The notes beneath the pieces were generated by a model. The model ran no database searches. It was not told the DNA's origin and worked only from the letters and a program-made list of their open reading frames with translations. A stretch of 64,000 bases of DNA from Streptomyces chromofuscus (GTDB lineage: Bacteria; Actinomycetota; Actinomycetes; Streptomycetales; Streptomycetaceae), in the NCBI RefSeq assembly GCF_015160875.1, contig NZ_CP063374.1, forward strand, positions 1,178,001 to 1,242,000, given 5' to 3'. Made by a program: the position numbers and the translations under genes. Below are positions 53,745 to 61,940 of the stretch, piece after piece. The stretch's first letter is position 1. Every line of letters starts with the position of its first letter.

Positions 53745-54902
53745 ATGGGCCGGCTGCTGCGCCCCTTGCTGCGGGGGACGACGTACACACGCTTGCTGCA
53801 CCTGTGGGTGCCGGTGTTCGTGGTGAGTGTTTGGCTCTTCATCGACATGTCGAGGCCATGGGTGCCCGCGCTGCTGGCCGTCCCCGCCGGGCTGATACCG
53901 GCCGTGCGGACGGGCGAGGGAGTGCAGGCTCAGCTGCTGCTCACGCCCGGCGAGGCCAGTCCGGGGATGTCCACGGCGCCGTCGTCGACCTGGCGGGACC
54001 GGTGGCGCACCGTGTTGTGGCTGGAGATCCGGCTGGCGCTCGGCGCGGCGGTCGCGTTCGCGTCGGTCTGGCTGCCCATCACGTCCGCCGACCTGACCGC
54101 CACCGCGCTGGGGCACCCGCAGTTCGACGACAACCCCCTGCTGTGGACCGGTCTGCCCGCGTGGCTCTACGGCCTGCTGGTGCCGCTGCCCCTGATCGCG
54201 CTGTACGCCGCGGTGGTCGCCCTCGGTCACATGGTCACCGCTGCGGCACGCCGGCTCCTCGGCCCCTCCGCGGCCGAACAGCTCGCCGCACTGGAGGAGC
54301 GCACCGAGCAACTGCTGGAACGCACGCGTATCGCCCGTGAGTTGCACGACTCCATCGGTCATGCCCTCACCGTGGCGGTGGTGCAGGCGGGCGCGGCGCG
54401 GACGGCGGGCGACCCCGCGTTCACCGAGCGTGCCCTGGTCGCGATCGAGGAGACCGGGCGGGCCGCTCTGGAGGACCTGGAGCGCGTGCTGGGCGTCCTG
54501 CGCGAGTCGGAGCGCCCGGTGAGCTCGCGGCCCACTCTGGCCGACGCCGAGCGGCTGCTGGAGTCGGCGCGCGCGTCCGGGGCGAAGGTCGACGCGGAGG
54601 TGACCGGCCCGGTGGACACCGTGCCGGGCCCGGTCTCACGCGAGGGATACCGCATCCTCCAGGAGTCGCTGACCAACGTGCTGCGGCACGCGGGAGCCGT
54701 CCCGGTCCGCGTGCGGGTCGACGTGGCGGACGGCGTCCTGACACTGGACGTCCGCAATCCCCTGTCCGGGGCGTCACCCGGACCGGGGCGGGGCAGCGGC
54801 CTGCGGGGCATACGCGAGCGCGCGGCCCTGCTCGGCGGGCGCGCGCGAACCGGTGCGGACGAGGGTGACTGGCAGGTGCGCGTGGAGCTGCCGTTGCGCT
54901 GA
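53745..54902 (+). CDS. Sensor histidine kinase (NarL/DesK type)
   Basis: A 385-residue membrane kinase. About four helices lie in the first 170 residues (LLHLWVPVFVVSVWLFI, LALGAAVAFASVWLP, LLVPLPLIALYAAVVAL), then a HisKA_3 dimerisation domain with the phosphorylated His in IARELHDSIGHALTV (about 200) and a HATPase domain (about 290-384; LQESLTNVLRHAG, GSGLRGIRERAALLGG). No extracellular sensor domain of note. Gene order kinase-regulator beside a divergent ABC transporter suggests sensing of envelope stress or the exported compound. Confidence 0.92.
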   Translation: MGRLLRPLLRGTTYTRLLHLWVPVFVVSVWLFIDMSRPWVPALLAVPAGLIPAVRTGEGVQAQLLLTPGEASPGMSTAPSSTWRDRWRTVLWLEIRLALGAAVAFASVWLPITSADLTATALGHPQFDDNPLLWTGLPAWLYGLLVPLPLIALYAAVVALGHMVTAAARRLLGPSAAEQLAALEERTEQLLERTRIARELHDSIGHALTVAVVQAGAARTAGDPAFTERALVAIEETGRAALEDLERVLGVLRESERPVSSRPTLADAERLLESARASGAKVDAEVTGPVDTVPGPVSREGYRILQESLTNVLRHAGAVPVRVRVDVADGVLTLDVRNPLSGASPGPGRGSGLRGIRERAALLGGRARTGADEGDWQVRVELPLR

Positions 54903-54916
54903 TCTAGGCTGGCCGG

Positions 54917-55579
54917 ATGCCGGTCACCGTTCTCCTCGTCGACGACGAACCGCTCGTACGGGCAGGTCTGCGGGCCGTGCTGGAGGCACAGCCCGACATC
55001 GAGGTCGTCGGCGAGGCGGCCGACGGGGCCGCGGTGATTCCGCTGGTCCGGCAACTGCGCCCGGACGTGGTCGCGATGGACGTGCGGATGCCGCTGCTGG
55101 ACGGCATCGAGGCCACGCGCGCGGTCCTGCGGACGGTCGAGGAGCCGCCGAAGATCCTGGTCGTGACGACGTTCGAGAACGACGAGTTCGTGTACGCGGC
55201 ACTGCGGTCCGGGGCGGCGGGGTTCCTGCTGAAGCGGGCGCGGCCCGCCGAGATCGTGCACGCGGTGCGCCTGGTCGCCGAGGGCGAGTCGCTGCTGTTC
55301 CCCGCGTCGGTACGGCAGTTGGCCGCGGAGTACGGCGACAGCGGCGGGAACCGCGCGGCCCGGGCGGTGCTGGAGCGGGCGCACCTGACCGAGCGGGAGG
55401 CGGAGGTGCTGCGGCTGATGACCCGCGGGCTGTCGAACGCGGAGATCGCCGGGCGCCTGGTCGTCGGCACGGAGACGGTGAAGTCGCACGTCAGCGCCGT
55501 TCTGGCGAAGCTCGGGGCGCGGGACCGCACGCAGGCGGTGATCACGGCGTACGAGTCGGGGTTCGTCTCGCCCGGCTGA
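54917..55579 (+). CDS. LuxR/NarL family response regulator
   Basis: A 220-residue regulator, 14 bp after the kinase gene. Receiver (about 1-120) with acidic pair in LLVDDEPLV, phosphorylated Asp near 55 in VVAMDVRMP and Lys in GFLLKRARP; LuxR HTH (about 150-212; LTEREAEVLRLMTRGLSNAE, VGTETVKSHVSAVLAKLG). Likely binds the dyads at 53672-53714 to switch the ABC operon. Confidence 0.93.
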   Translation: MPVTVLLVDDEPLVRAGLRAVLEAQPDIEVVGEAADGAAVIPLVRQLRPDVVAMDVRMPLLDGIEATRAVLRTVEEPPKILVVTTFENDEFVYAALRSGAAGFLLKRARPAEIVHAVRLVAEGESLLFPASVRQLAAEYGDSGGNRAARAVLERAHLTEREAEVLRLMTRGLSNAEIAGRLVVGTETVKSHVSAVLAKLGARDRTQAVITAYESGFVSPG

Positions 55580-55729
55580 CCCGGGGCCGCGGGGGAACCG
55601 GCCGCGGCCGCTCGTCGCGGTCCACCACTGCTCCGGGCCCGGCGGACCGGGAGCGCTGCGGCACTCGCCGCTGTCCGCCGGTGCCGAGTACCATCCGGCC
55701 AACACGCGCACGAGCTGGGAGGACGGACG

Positions 55730-56887
55730 TTGGGGCGGCTGACCGGCGGGGATCCCTCGCTGCTGCGAAGGATCAATTCCGCGGTGGTGCTGCACGCGCT
55801 GCGTGCCACGGACTGCGCGACGCTGACGGAGATCACCCGGGTGACCGGGCTGTCCCGGCCCACCGTCGAGGGCGTGGTCGAGGGGCTGATCGAAGCCGGT
55901 CTCGTGGTCGAGAAGGCGGCGGAGGAGGGTGCCGCACGGCGTCAGGGGCGGCCGGCGCGGCGGTTCCGGTTCCGGGCCGAGGCCGGGCACCTGCTGGGGC
56001 TGGAGATCGGGCCGCACCGGGTGGCCGCGCTGCTCGCGGACCTGGACGGGCGGATCGTCGGCGCGCAGGCCAAGGACGTCGACGAGACGGCTGACGCCGA
56101 CGAGCGGCTGGAGCGGCTGCGCACCGCCGTCGCCGAGCTGCTGCGCCGGGCCGGGGTCGCGCGGGGCTCGCTGCGGGCGGTGGGGGCGGCGACGCCCGGC
56201 ATCGTCGAGGCGGACGGCACCGTGAGGCTGGGCACCGCGCTGCCGGGCTGGACCGGGCTGCGCCTCGGGGAACGGCTGAGCCGCTCGTTCAAGTGCCCGG
56301 TGCTGGTGGAGAACGACGCCAACGCGGCGGCGGTCGCCGAGCACTGGAAGGGGTCCGCCACCGAGTCCGACGACGTGGTGTTCGTGCTGGCGGGGCTGAG
56401 CCCGGGCGCCGGTTCGCTGATCGGCGGGCGGCTGCACCGGGGGTACGGCGGGGCGGCCGGTGAGATCGGCGCACTGCACCTGCTGGGCCGTGAGGCGACG
56501 CCGGAGACGTTGCTGTCCACCACGGACGAACCCCTGCACCCGCTGGACGAGCAGGCGGTCGCCCAGGTCTTCGCGCAGGCGCGCGAGGGCGACCAGCGGG
56601 CCATGGCCGCCGTCGAACGGTTCATCCAGCGGCTCGTGCACGACGTGGCCGCGCTCGTGCTGGCCCTGGACCCGGAGTTGGTCGTCATCGGCGGCTGGGC
56701 GGCGGGGCTGGACGGCGTCCTGGATCCGCTGCGGCGGGAACTGGCCCGCTATTGTCTGCGGCCGCCGAAGGTGGCGCTGTCGATGCTGGGCGAGGCCGCG
56801 GTGGCGACCGGGGCGCTGCGGCTGGCCCTGGACCATGTCGAGGAGCAGCTGTTCGCGGTGGACGGCACCGTCACCGCGCGCCGGTGA
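55730..56887 (+). CDS. ROK family transcriptional regulator lacking zinc and kinase motifs
   Basis: A 385-residue ROK protein with an N-terminal winged HTH (LTEITRVTGLSRPTVEGVVE, about 30-60) and a sugar-kinase-like domain. GAATPGIVEADGTV and VLVENDANAAAVAEH are conserved, but the ATP-binding DxGxT is degenerate (LEIGPHRV), and the Cys cluster that binds zinc is absent after GEIGALHLLG. It is probably a sugar-responsive regulator without kinase activity. The TTG at 55730 has GGGAGG 7 nt upstream. Convergent with the GntR gene across a terminator. Target genes are not evident here. Confidence 0.88.
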   Translation: MGRLTGGDPSLLRRINSAVVLHALRATDCATLTEITRVTGLSRPTVEGVVEGLIEAGLVVEKAAEEGAARRQGRPARRFRFRAEAGHLLGLEIGPHRVAALLADLDGRIVGAQAKDVDETADADERLERLRTAVAELLRRAGVARGSLRAVGAATPGIVEADGTVRLGTALPGWTGLRLGERLSRSFKCPVLVENDANAAAVAEHWKGSATESDDVVFVLAGLSPGAGSLIGGRLHRGYGGAAGEIGALHLLGREATPETLLSTTDEPLHPLDEQAVAQVFAQAREGDQRAMAAVERFIQRLVHDVAALVLALDPELVVIGGWAAGLDGVLDPLRRELARYCLRPPKVALSMLGEAAVATGALRLALDHVEEQLFAVDGTVTARR

Positions 56888-56957
56888 CGCTTCGGACCCG
56901 TGCGCGACCGGGTTGCGTGCGAGGACCGACGGCGGCCCGGGCCCCGGCACGACGGCA

Positions 56958-56985
56958 CCGCGCCCCGGGCCAACCCGGGGCGCGG
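56958..56985. terminator. Bidirectional hairpin terminator
   Basis: A perfect 12-bp inverted repeat, CCGCGCCCCGGG (56958-56969) and CCCGGGGCGCGG (56974-56985), loop CCAA, in the 189 bp between the convergent stops of the ROK and GntR genes. Confidence 0.8.
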
Positions 56986-57076
56986 GCGGAAGGCTTCGTC
57001 GTCCAGAACGCCTGACGGCGTCCGGAGCGTGGCGGCGCCCAAGACGCCCCGCGGCATCCGCCACCCACGGCCGCGC

Positions 57077-57838
57077 TCAGGACGCCCGGCGCTGCGGGTC
57101 CTCGTGGATCTCCACGCCTCCCGAGTCGCCGAACGTCAGCCGGCAGGTGTCCGCGCGGTACGTGGCCACGGAGACCGCCGCGGTGCGGCCGGCGGCGTGG
57201 AAGCGGGTGGTGACGACCAGGACCGGGGCGCCCGGCAGGCGGTCGAGCTCCTTGGCGTCGTCGGCGCGGGCCGAGCCCAGCTCGACGGCACGGTCCTGAC
57301 CCTCCAGGTCCAGGTGCTGCAGTTCGCGCAGCACCGCACGCGCGCGTGCGGCACCCGACGGGGCGTCGATGGCGGACAGGCCCGCGACCGACGCCTGGGG
57401 GACGTACAGCAGCTCGGCGGCGACCGGCTGCCCGTGGGTCGTACGGGTGCGGCGCACGATGTGGACGGGCTCGTCGCGACCGGTCTCCAGGGCGTCGGCG
57501 ACCGCGGCCGGCGGGGCCGCGACGGAGCAATCGACGGCCTGCCAGGCGTCACCGGGCACGCCGGGCCACGCGTGCTGTTCGGTGCCGACGTCGACGCCCA
57601 CGCGCGGCGGGGCGACGGTCGTGCCGACACCGCGGCGGCGTTGCAGCCTGCCTTCCAGTTCCAGCTGTTCCAGGGCCTGGCGGAGCGTGGCGCGGGCCAC
57701 GCCGAAGCGGGCGGCGAGGTCGCGCTCGTTGGGCAGGATCTCGCCCACCGAGAACTCGGAGTCCAGTGCCTCCGTGAGCACGGTCTTGAGATGCCAGTAC
57801 TTAGGTTCCGGCACCGATTCCAGCTGCGTGGTCCCCAC
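57077..57838 (-). CDS. GntR family (HutC/UTRA) regulator
   Basis: A 253-residue regulator with the GntR winged HTH at about 12-80 (LPNERDLAARFGVARATLRQ, LEQLELEGRLQRRRGVGT) and a UTRA ligand-binding domain at about 90-245 (HIVRRTRTTHGQPVAAELLYV). The length and layout match DasR-like regulators of amino-sugar use. The GTG at 57838 has GAGGACAGG upstream. A TGGTC..GACCA palindrome like the DasR dre site lies about 97 bp upstream (57935-57948), suggesting autoregulation or control by a DasR-type protein. Effector unknown. Confidence 0.88.
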   Translation of the reverse strand: MGTTQLESVPEPKYWHLKTVLTEALDSEFSVGEILPNERDLAARFGVARATLRQALEQLELEGRLQRRRGVGTTVAPPRVGVDVGTEQHAWPGVPGDAWQAVDCSVAAPPAAVADALETGRDEPVHIVRRTRTTHGQPVAAELLYVPQASVAGLSAIDAPSGAARARAVLRELQHLDLEGQDRAVELGSARADDAKELDRLPGAPVLVVTTRFHAAGRTAAVSVATYRADTCRLTFGDSGGVEIHEDPQRRAS

Positions 57839-57934
57839 CCTGTCCTCCGCGATCGCCGAATCCGGCGGCGTTTTAGCGCCCTTGTTTATTAAAGGTTGTT
57901 GTACTTATCTGCGACCATAGGGCGGCCCTCACCC

Positions 57935-57948
57935 TTGGTCAAGACCAA
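57935..57948. promoter_or_regulatory. dre-like palindrome upstream of the GntR gene
   Basis: TTGGTCAAGACCAA: 6-bp arms around AA. The DasR consensus core is TGGTCTAGACCA; this site differs in one central base. The 5' AT-rich stretch at 57875-57915 (TTGTTTATTAAAGG) could hold the gntR promoter. Confidence 0.6.
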
Positions 57949-58037
57949 TCCTCGTTCCCTCGGGCGGCGCGCAGGTGGGATGCGGCCGAGCGTTCACGGG
58001 CCGTTCGCACCGCGCCACTCACGTGACACCACGGCGT

Positions 58038-58922
58038 CTAGGCGATGGCCAGCGACCGCAGCTTGTCGGGGTTACGGATGACGTAGACCGCCTGGACGCG
58101 TCCGTCCAGGACGTCCAGCTGGAACACCATGTCGGGCTTGCCGCCGGACAGGACCAGGAGCGCGGGACCGCCGTTCACTTCCAGGAACCGGAACGACATG
58201 TCCGCGATGCCCTTGCGGGCGGCCCCGGCAAGGAAGCGGCCGACGTGGTCGGCGCCCTCCAGCACCCGCAGCGGCGCCCTGGCCTTGCCGCCACTGTCGC
58301 CGACGAGGCGGACGTCGGGCGCGAGCAGCGCCATGAGGCCGTCGAGGTCGCCGTCCCCCGCCGCGGCGAGGAACCGCTCGGTGAGGTCGCGGCGCTGGGC
58401 GGGGTCCACGTCGTAGCGCGGCCGCCGCTCCTCGACGTGCCGGCGGGCCCGCGCGGCGAGCTGCCGTACGGCGGGCTCGGCGCGGTCGAGCATGGCGGCG
58501 ATGTCGGCGTAGGGGTAGCCGAAGGCCTCCCGCAGCACGAACACCGCCCGCTCAAGCGGCGACAACGACTCCAGGACGACGAGGACGGCGAAGGAGACGG
58601 AGTCCGCGAGCACGGCCCGCTCCGCGCTGTCGGGTGCGGTGTCCCCGAACTCGGTGAGGTACGGCTCGGGCAGCCAGGGGCCGACGTACGCCTCGTTGCG
58701 GGACTTGATCTGGCGCAGCCGGTCGAGGGAGAGGCGGGTGGTGACGCGCACCAGGTATCCGCGCGAATCGCGGACGTCCGCGTGGTCGGCGCCGGACCAG
58801 CGCAGCCAGGCGTCCTGGACCACGTCTTCCGCGTCGGCGACGCGGCCGAGCATGCGGTAGGCGACGCCCAGCAGGACGGAGCGATGCTTTTCGAAGACCT
58901 CGGTGGCGGTGTCGGCGGTCAC
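58038..58922 (-). CDS. ECF41-type RNA polymerase sigma factor (SigJ-like) with SnoaL-like C-terminal domain
   Basis: A 294-residue ECF sigma factor. Sigma2 (about 8-75; FEKHRSVLLGVAYRMLGRV, AEDVVQDAWLRW), sigma4 (about 110-165; LSPLERAVFVLREAFGYPYADIA) and a SnoaL_2-like domain (about 180-290; FLAAAGDGDLDGLMALLAPDV), which in ECF41 proteins modulates sigma activity in place of an anti-sigma factor. The GTG at 58922 fits the family start. Divergent from an alpha/beta hydrolase gene; the usual ECF41 partner (carboxymuconolactone decarboxylase or oxidoreductase) is not adjacent. Confidence 0.92.
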   Translation of the reverse strand: MTADTATEVFEKHRSVLLGVAYRMLGRVADAEDVVQDAWLRWSGADHADVRDSRGYLVRVTTRLSLDRLRQIKSRNEAYVGPWLPEPYLTEFGDTAPDSAERAVLADSVSFAVLVVLESLSPLERAVFVLREAFGYPYADIAAMLDRAEPAVRQLAARARRHVEERRPRYDVDPAQRRDLTERFLAAAGDGDLDGLMALLAPDVRLVGDSGGKARAPLRVLEGADHVGRFLAGAARKGIADMSFRFLEVNGGPALLVLSGGKPDMVFQLDVLDGRVQAVYVIRNPDKLRSLAIA

Positions 58923-59143
58923 CGTTTCATCCCACCCGACCCGTCCGGTCGTGTCCAGGCGGTTGCGGCGCACCCGCGCGTGTCGGCCGTTCCTACGGCC
59001 GTGCCAAATGTTGTGCGCAACGCCGTGGTCACGGCGGTGCGTTCGGCCACGCGGTCGGCCGCGACCGGGGGCTACCCGTCGGTAGCCGTTGCTGACAAGG
59101 TGTCTCCACCATGTCCGGTCCCGAGTCCCCGGCGAGGAGCTGT

Positions 59144-59995
59144 ATGTCCGCCACCGTCTCCTTCGAGGTCCCCACCCCGCGCGGTCCGCGCACCATGAAC
59201 CTGGCGTACACGCGCGTGGGCACTGGTGAACCGCTGGTCCTGCTGCACGGCATAGGTCACCACCGGCAGGTGTGGGACCCGGTCGTGCCCGTCCTGGCCG
59301 TCGAGCGGGACGTGATCTGCGTGGACCTGCCGGGGTGCGGTGAGTCCCCGGCGCTCCCGGGCGGGCTGGCGTACGACCTGCCGACGACGACCGCCGTGCT
59401 CGGCGCCCTGTGCGAGGCGCTGGGGCTGGACCGCCCCCACGTGGCGGGCAATTCGCTGGGCGGCCTGCTGGCCCTCCAGCTCGGCCGGGACCGGCTGGTG
59501 CGCTCCGTCACCGCTCTGTCGCCCGCCGGGTTCTGGTCGCAGGCGGAGCGGCGTTACGCCTTCACCGTGCTGATGGCGATGCGGCAGATCGCGCGGCGGA
59601 TGCCGCCGCCCGTCGTCGAGGCACTCGCCCGGCCAGCGGTGGGCCGCACCCTCCTGACGAGCACCATCTACGCCCGCCCGGGGCGCCGATCGCCCGAGGC
59701 GGTGGTCGCCGAGACGCTGGCGCTGGCCCGCGCCCAAGGGTTCTCGGAGACCCTCCGGAGCGGCCGGGAGGTTCGGTTCACCGACACCATCACCGGCATT
59801 CCCGTCACCGTCGCCTGGGGCAGCAGGGACCGGCTGCTGGTGCCCCGGCAGGGAATCCGGGCCAAGTACGTCCTGCCCAAGGCCCGGCTGGTCCGGCTGC
59901 CCGGCTGCGGTCACGTCCCCATGAACGACGACCCGGCGCTCGTCGCGCGCGTACTGCTCGACGGCAGCCGGTCCGTGGCGACGCAGACGCCCTGA
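59144..59995 (+). CDS. Alpha/beta hydrolase
   Basis: A 283-residue cytosolic hydrolase. The oxyanion-hole motif is LVLLHGIGHHRQVWDPVV, the nucleophile elbow HVAGNSLGGLLALQLG (Ser about 110), the acid in VAWGSRDRLL and the His in LPGCGHVPMNDDP, so the triad is intact. Substrate is unknown. ATG 59144 has GAGGAG 4 nt upstream; an ATG at 59111 is possible. Divergent from the ECF41 sigma gene, which may control it, and followed by the phoD remnant. Confidence 0.88.
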   Translation: MSATVSFEVPTPRGPRTMNLAYTRVGTGEPLVLLHGIGHHRQVWDPVVPVLAVERDVICVDLPGCGESPALPGGLAYDLPTTTAVLGALCEALGLDRPHVAGNSLGGLLALQLGRDRLVRSVTALSPAGFWSQAERRYAFTVLMAMRQIARRMPPPVVEALARPAVGRTLLTSTIYARPGRRSPEAVVAETLALARAQGFSETLRSGREVRFTDTITGIPVTVAWGSRDRLLVPRQGIRAKYVLPKARLVRLPGCGHVPMNDDPALVARVLLDGSRSVATQTP

Positions 59996-60005
59996 GGTCC
60001 GTCCC

Positions 60006-60085
60006 CGCGACGGCCAACCGGTGCCGGCGACGACCAACCGTTCCCGGCGACGGTCGACCCTTCCTGGCGACGGTCAACCGTTCCC
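60006..60085. repeat. Four 20-bp tandem repeats
   Basis: GGCGACGGTCAACCGTTCCC-type units at 60006-60025, 60026-60045, 60046-60065 and 60066-60085, period 20 bp, with 2-5 differences between copies. The array sits between the alpha/beta hydrolase stop and the phoD remnant. Not a multiple of 3. Confidence 0.85.
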
Positions 60086-60091
60086 GGTGCA

Positions 60092-60385
60092 CCGAAGTCC
60101 GCGGCAGCTGCGGCGTTCACGGACTTCGAGCCGTTCTGGAAGTGCATGTCGGGCCCGCTCAACGCCGGCGCCTTCCCGGGGAACGCGCTCGACAACACCG
60201 TCGGCCCGGAGCGGGTGTTCGCGAAGGCGCCGACGGCCGCCAACGTCTCCCCCGCCGACGGCTACCAGTTCTTCGGCGAGGTCGAGATCGACGGCGACAC
60301 CGGCGAGCTGACCGTCCGCCTGCGCGAGCAGGACGGCTCCGTGCTGTTCACCAAGGCGCTGCGGCCGGGCCGGGCCGGCCAGTAG
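60092..60385 (+). pseudogene. 3' remnant of a PhoD-type alkaline phosphatase gene
   Basis: In one frame up to the TAG at 60383-60385 the sequence reads AFTDFEPFWKCMSGPLNAG, then AFPGNALDNTVGPERVF, SPADGYQFFGEVEIDG and ELTVRLREQDGSVLFTKALR, which is the C-terminal end of Streptomyces secreted PhoD phosphatases. The catalytic core, signal peptide and start are missing; upstream are only the 20-bp repeats. It keeps the original terminator hairpin. I infer a deletion that removed the first three quarters of the gene. An ATG at 60146 could in theory start a 79-residue peptide. Confidence 0.8.
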
Positions 60386-60406
60386 CTGCCGTACGCTCGA
60401 GAACAC

Positions 60407-60443
60407 GTGCCGCGCACCGGCGTCATCCCCCGGTGCGCGGCAC
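60407..60443. terminator. Hairpin after the phoD remnant
   Basis: A perfect 14-bp inverted repeat, GTGCCGCGCACCGG (60407-60420) with its complement at 60430-60443, loop 9 nt. It lies 22 bp after the remnant's stop and 84 bp before the SWIM gene. Confidence 0.8.
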
Positions 60444-60527
60444 GGTCGCATCCGCCGCAACTCCGCCGCCGCAAGGGCGTTTTCGCAGGCCAGAGGGATT
60501 GTCAGTGGTCGCCTCTACGGTTTTTCC

Positions 60528-61940
60528 ATGACGCGATCTTTGCAGGCCGTGGCCTATCGGCGACCCTCCGTGCTGGAGTCCGCGGCGGACGGACAGCGAC
60601 TGGGTCTGGAGACCTCACGAGGAGCGACGCCCTCGGGTGTGCGCGACCATCCACGGTTCTTCACGGGCTTTCTGACGACACCTCAAGCAGCGTCCGCGGG
60701 CCTGCTGGCGGTGGCGGACGTAGCGGCCGCGCGGTACTACCAGCGGCAGCTGCGCGCCTCGCTCGACCCGGTGGTGACGGGCAACGGCGACCGGCTGCGC
60801 TTCGAGTCGTTCTCCGGCTGCGGCGGGGTGTACGCGCGCCTGGACGTTCTGGAGGCGGGACTCGACGGCGACGCGGTGGGGCACGGGACGACGAACGTCG
60901 ACGTCAACAACCCGCTGCGCGAGGCGCTGTCGCGGATGGGCTCCACCGACCCGCTCCACCTCCGGGTCGGCCCTGACGAACTGGCGGTGACCACGCTGGA
61001 CGGCCCGGTCGTGGAGAAGAAGGTCCCGCTTCCGGACCGCTGGCTGCGGGGGTTCGCCGAGGCCCAGGTCGTCGCCGCCGGCTTCGACCTGCGGGCCGAG
61101 CTGCCGGCCCCCGAGGCGGTGCGGTTCCTGCGGTCGCTGCCCCGTGGAGGCGGGCGCGGCGCGTCGGGCGGCGCCCGCTGGGTGGTGCCGGCCGGTCGCG
61201 GGCTGCGGCCGAGCACCCGGGCCGTCCCGGGTGCGGTGTGCCTGCCCGGCCCGGAACGGCTGATCGCGCTCCAGCGGGTGCTGCGGCACGCGACGGCCCT
61301 GCGGGTCCACGGCCCGGCGGTCACCGGCGACACCGCCGCGACGGCCTCGGCCTGGGAGGTCGTCCTGCCCGGCATGCGGCTCACCCTGACGCTGTCCCCC
61401 GACGCCTCACGCGGATTCTCCGGCGAGGGCGGTGTCCTGGACGCCCTGACCACCGACGAGGCCGCCGAGGACGCCGAGCTGATCTCCGTGCTGCTGGCCT
61501 GGGAGCCCCGCGTCGACGTCCCCGACCTCGCCGCGGCCTCCGGGCTGACCGCCGAACGCGTCCGGGCGGCCCTGGTCCGCCTCGGCACCTCGGGCCGCGT
61601 CGGCTACGACGTGGCGGAGGCGGCCTACTTCCACCGCGAACTGCCCTACGACGCCGAGCGCGTGGAGCGGCACAACCCGCGCCTGCGGTCCGCCCGCGCC
61701 CTGGTGGCGGCGGGCGCGGTCGCCCTGGACGGCGCGGTGGCCACGGTGACGGCGGAGGACGGGCATGTGCACCGGGTGCGCGAACAAGCAGGGGTGCTGA
61801 GCTGCAGCTGCCTGTGGTGGGCGAAGTACCGGGGCGGGCGCGGGCCGTGCAAACACGCGCTGGCGGTACGCATGGTGCGGCGCGGGGTCGCCGCGGAGCA
61901 GGCCGGGCAGACGGAGCGGGTCGACGGGGGTGCGCGATGA
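60528..61940 (+). CDS. SWIM zinc-finger protein
   Basis: A 470-residue protein with a C-terminal SWIM zinc finger (CxCx13CxH: CSCLWWAKYRGGRGPCKH, about 425-442). The rest has no recognised domain but includes a conserved region (LRFESFSGCGGVYARLDV). SWIM proteins of this type are encoded with DUF6493-like and MoxR/vWA genes in actinomycetes and may form a multi-gene system of unknown role. The ATG at 60528 is the first good start. It overlaps the next gene in ATGA. Confidence 0.85.
   Translation: MTRSLQAVAYRRPSVLESAADGQRLGLETSRGATPSGVRDHPRFFTGFLTTPQAASAGLLAVADVAAARYYQRQLRASLDPVVTGNGDRLRFESFSGCGGVYARLDVLEAGLDGDAVGHGTTNVDVNNPLREALSRMGSTDPLHLRVGPDELAVTTLDGPVVEKKVPLPDRWLRGFAEAQVVAAGFDLRAELPAPEAVRFLRSLPRGGGRGASGGARWVVPAGRGLRPSTRAVPGAVCLPGPERLIALQRVLRHATALRVHGPAVTGDTAATASAWEVVLPGMRLTLTLSPDASRGFSGEGGVLDALTTDEAAEDAELISVLLAWEPRVDVPDLAAASGLTAERVRAALVRLGTSGRVGYDVAEAAYFHRELPYDAERVERHNPRLRSARALVAAGAVALDGAVATVTAEDGHVHRVREQAGVLSCSCLWWAKYRGGRGPCKHALAVRMVRRGVAAEQAGQTERVDGGAR

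Noticed and set aside
54359..57064. 901-codon minus-strand frame across the response regulator and ROK genes
   Set aside because: Shadow frame without domain; plus-strand genes are clear.
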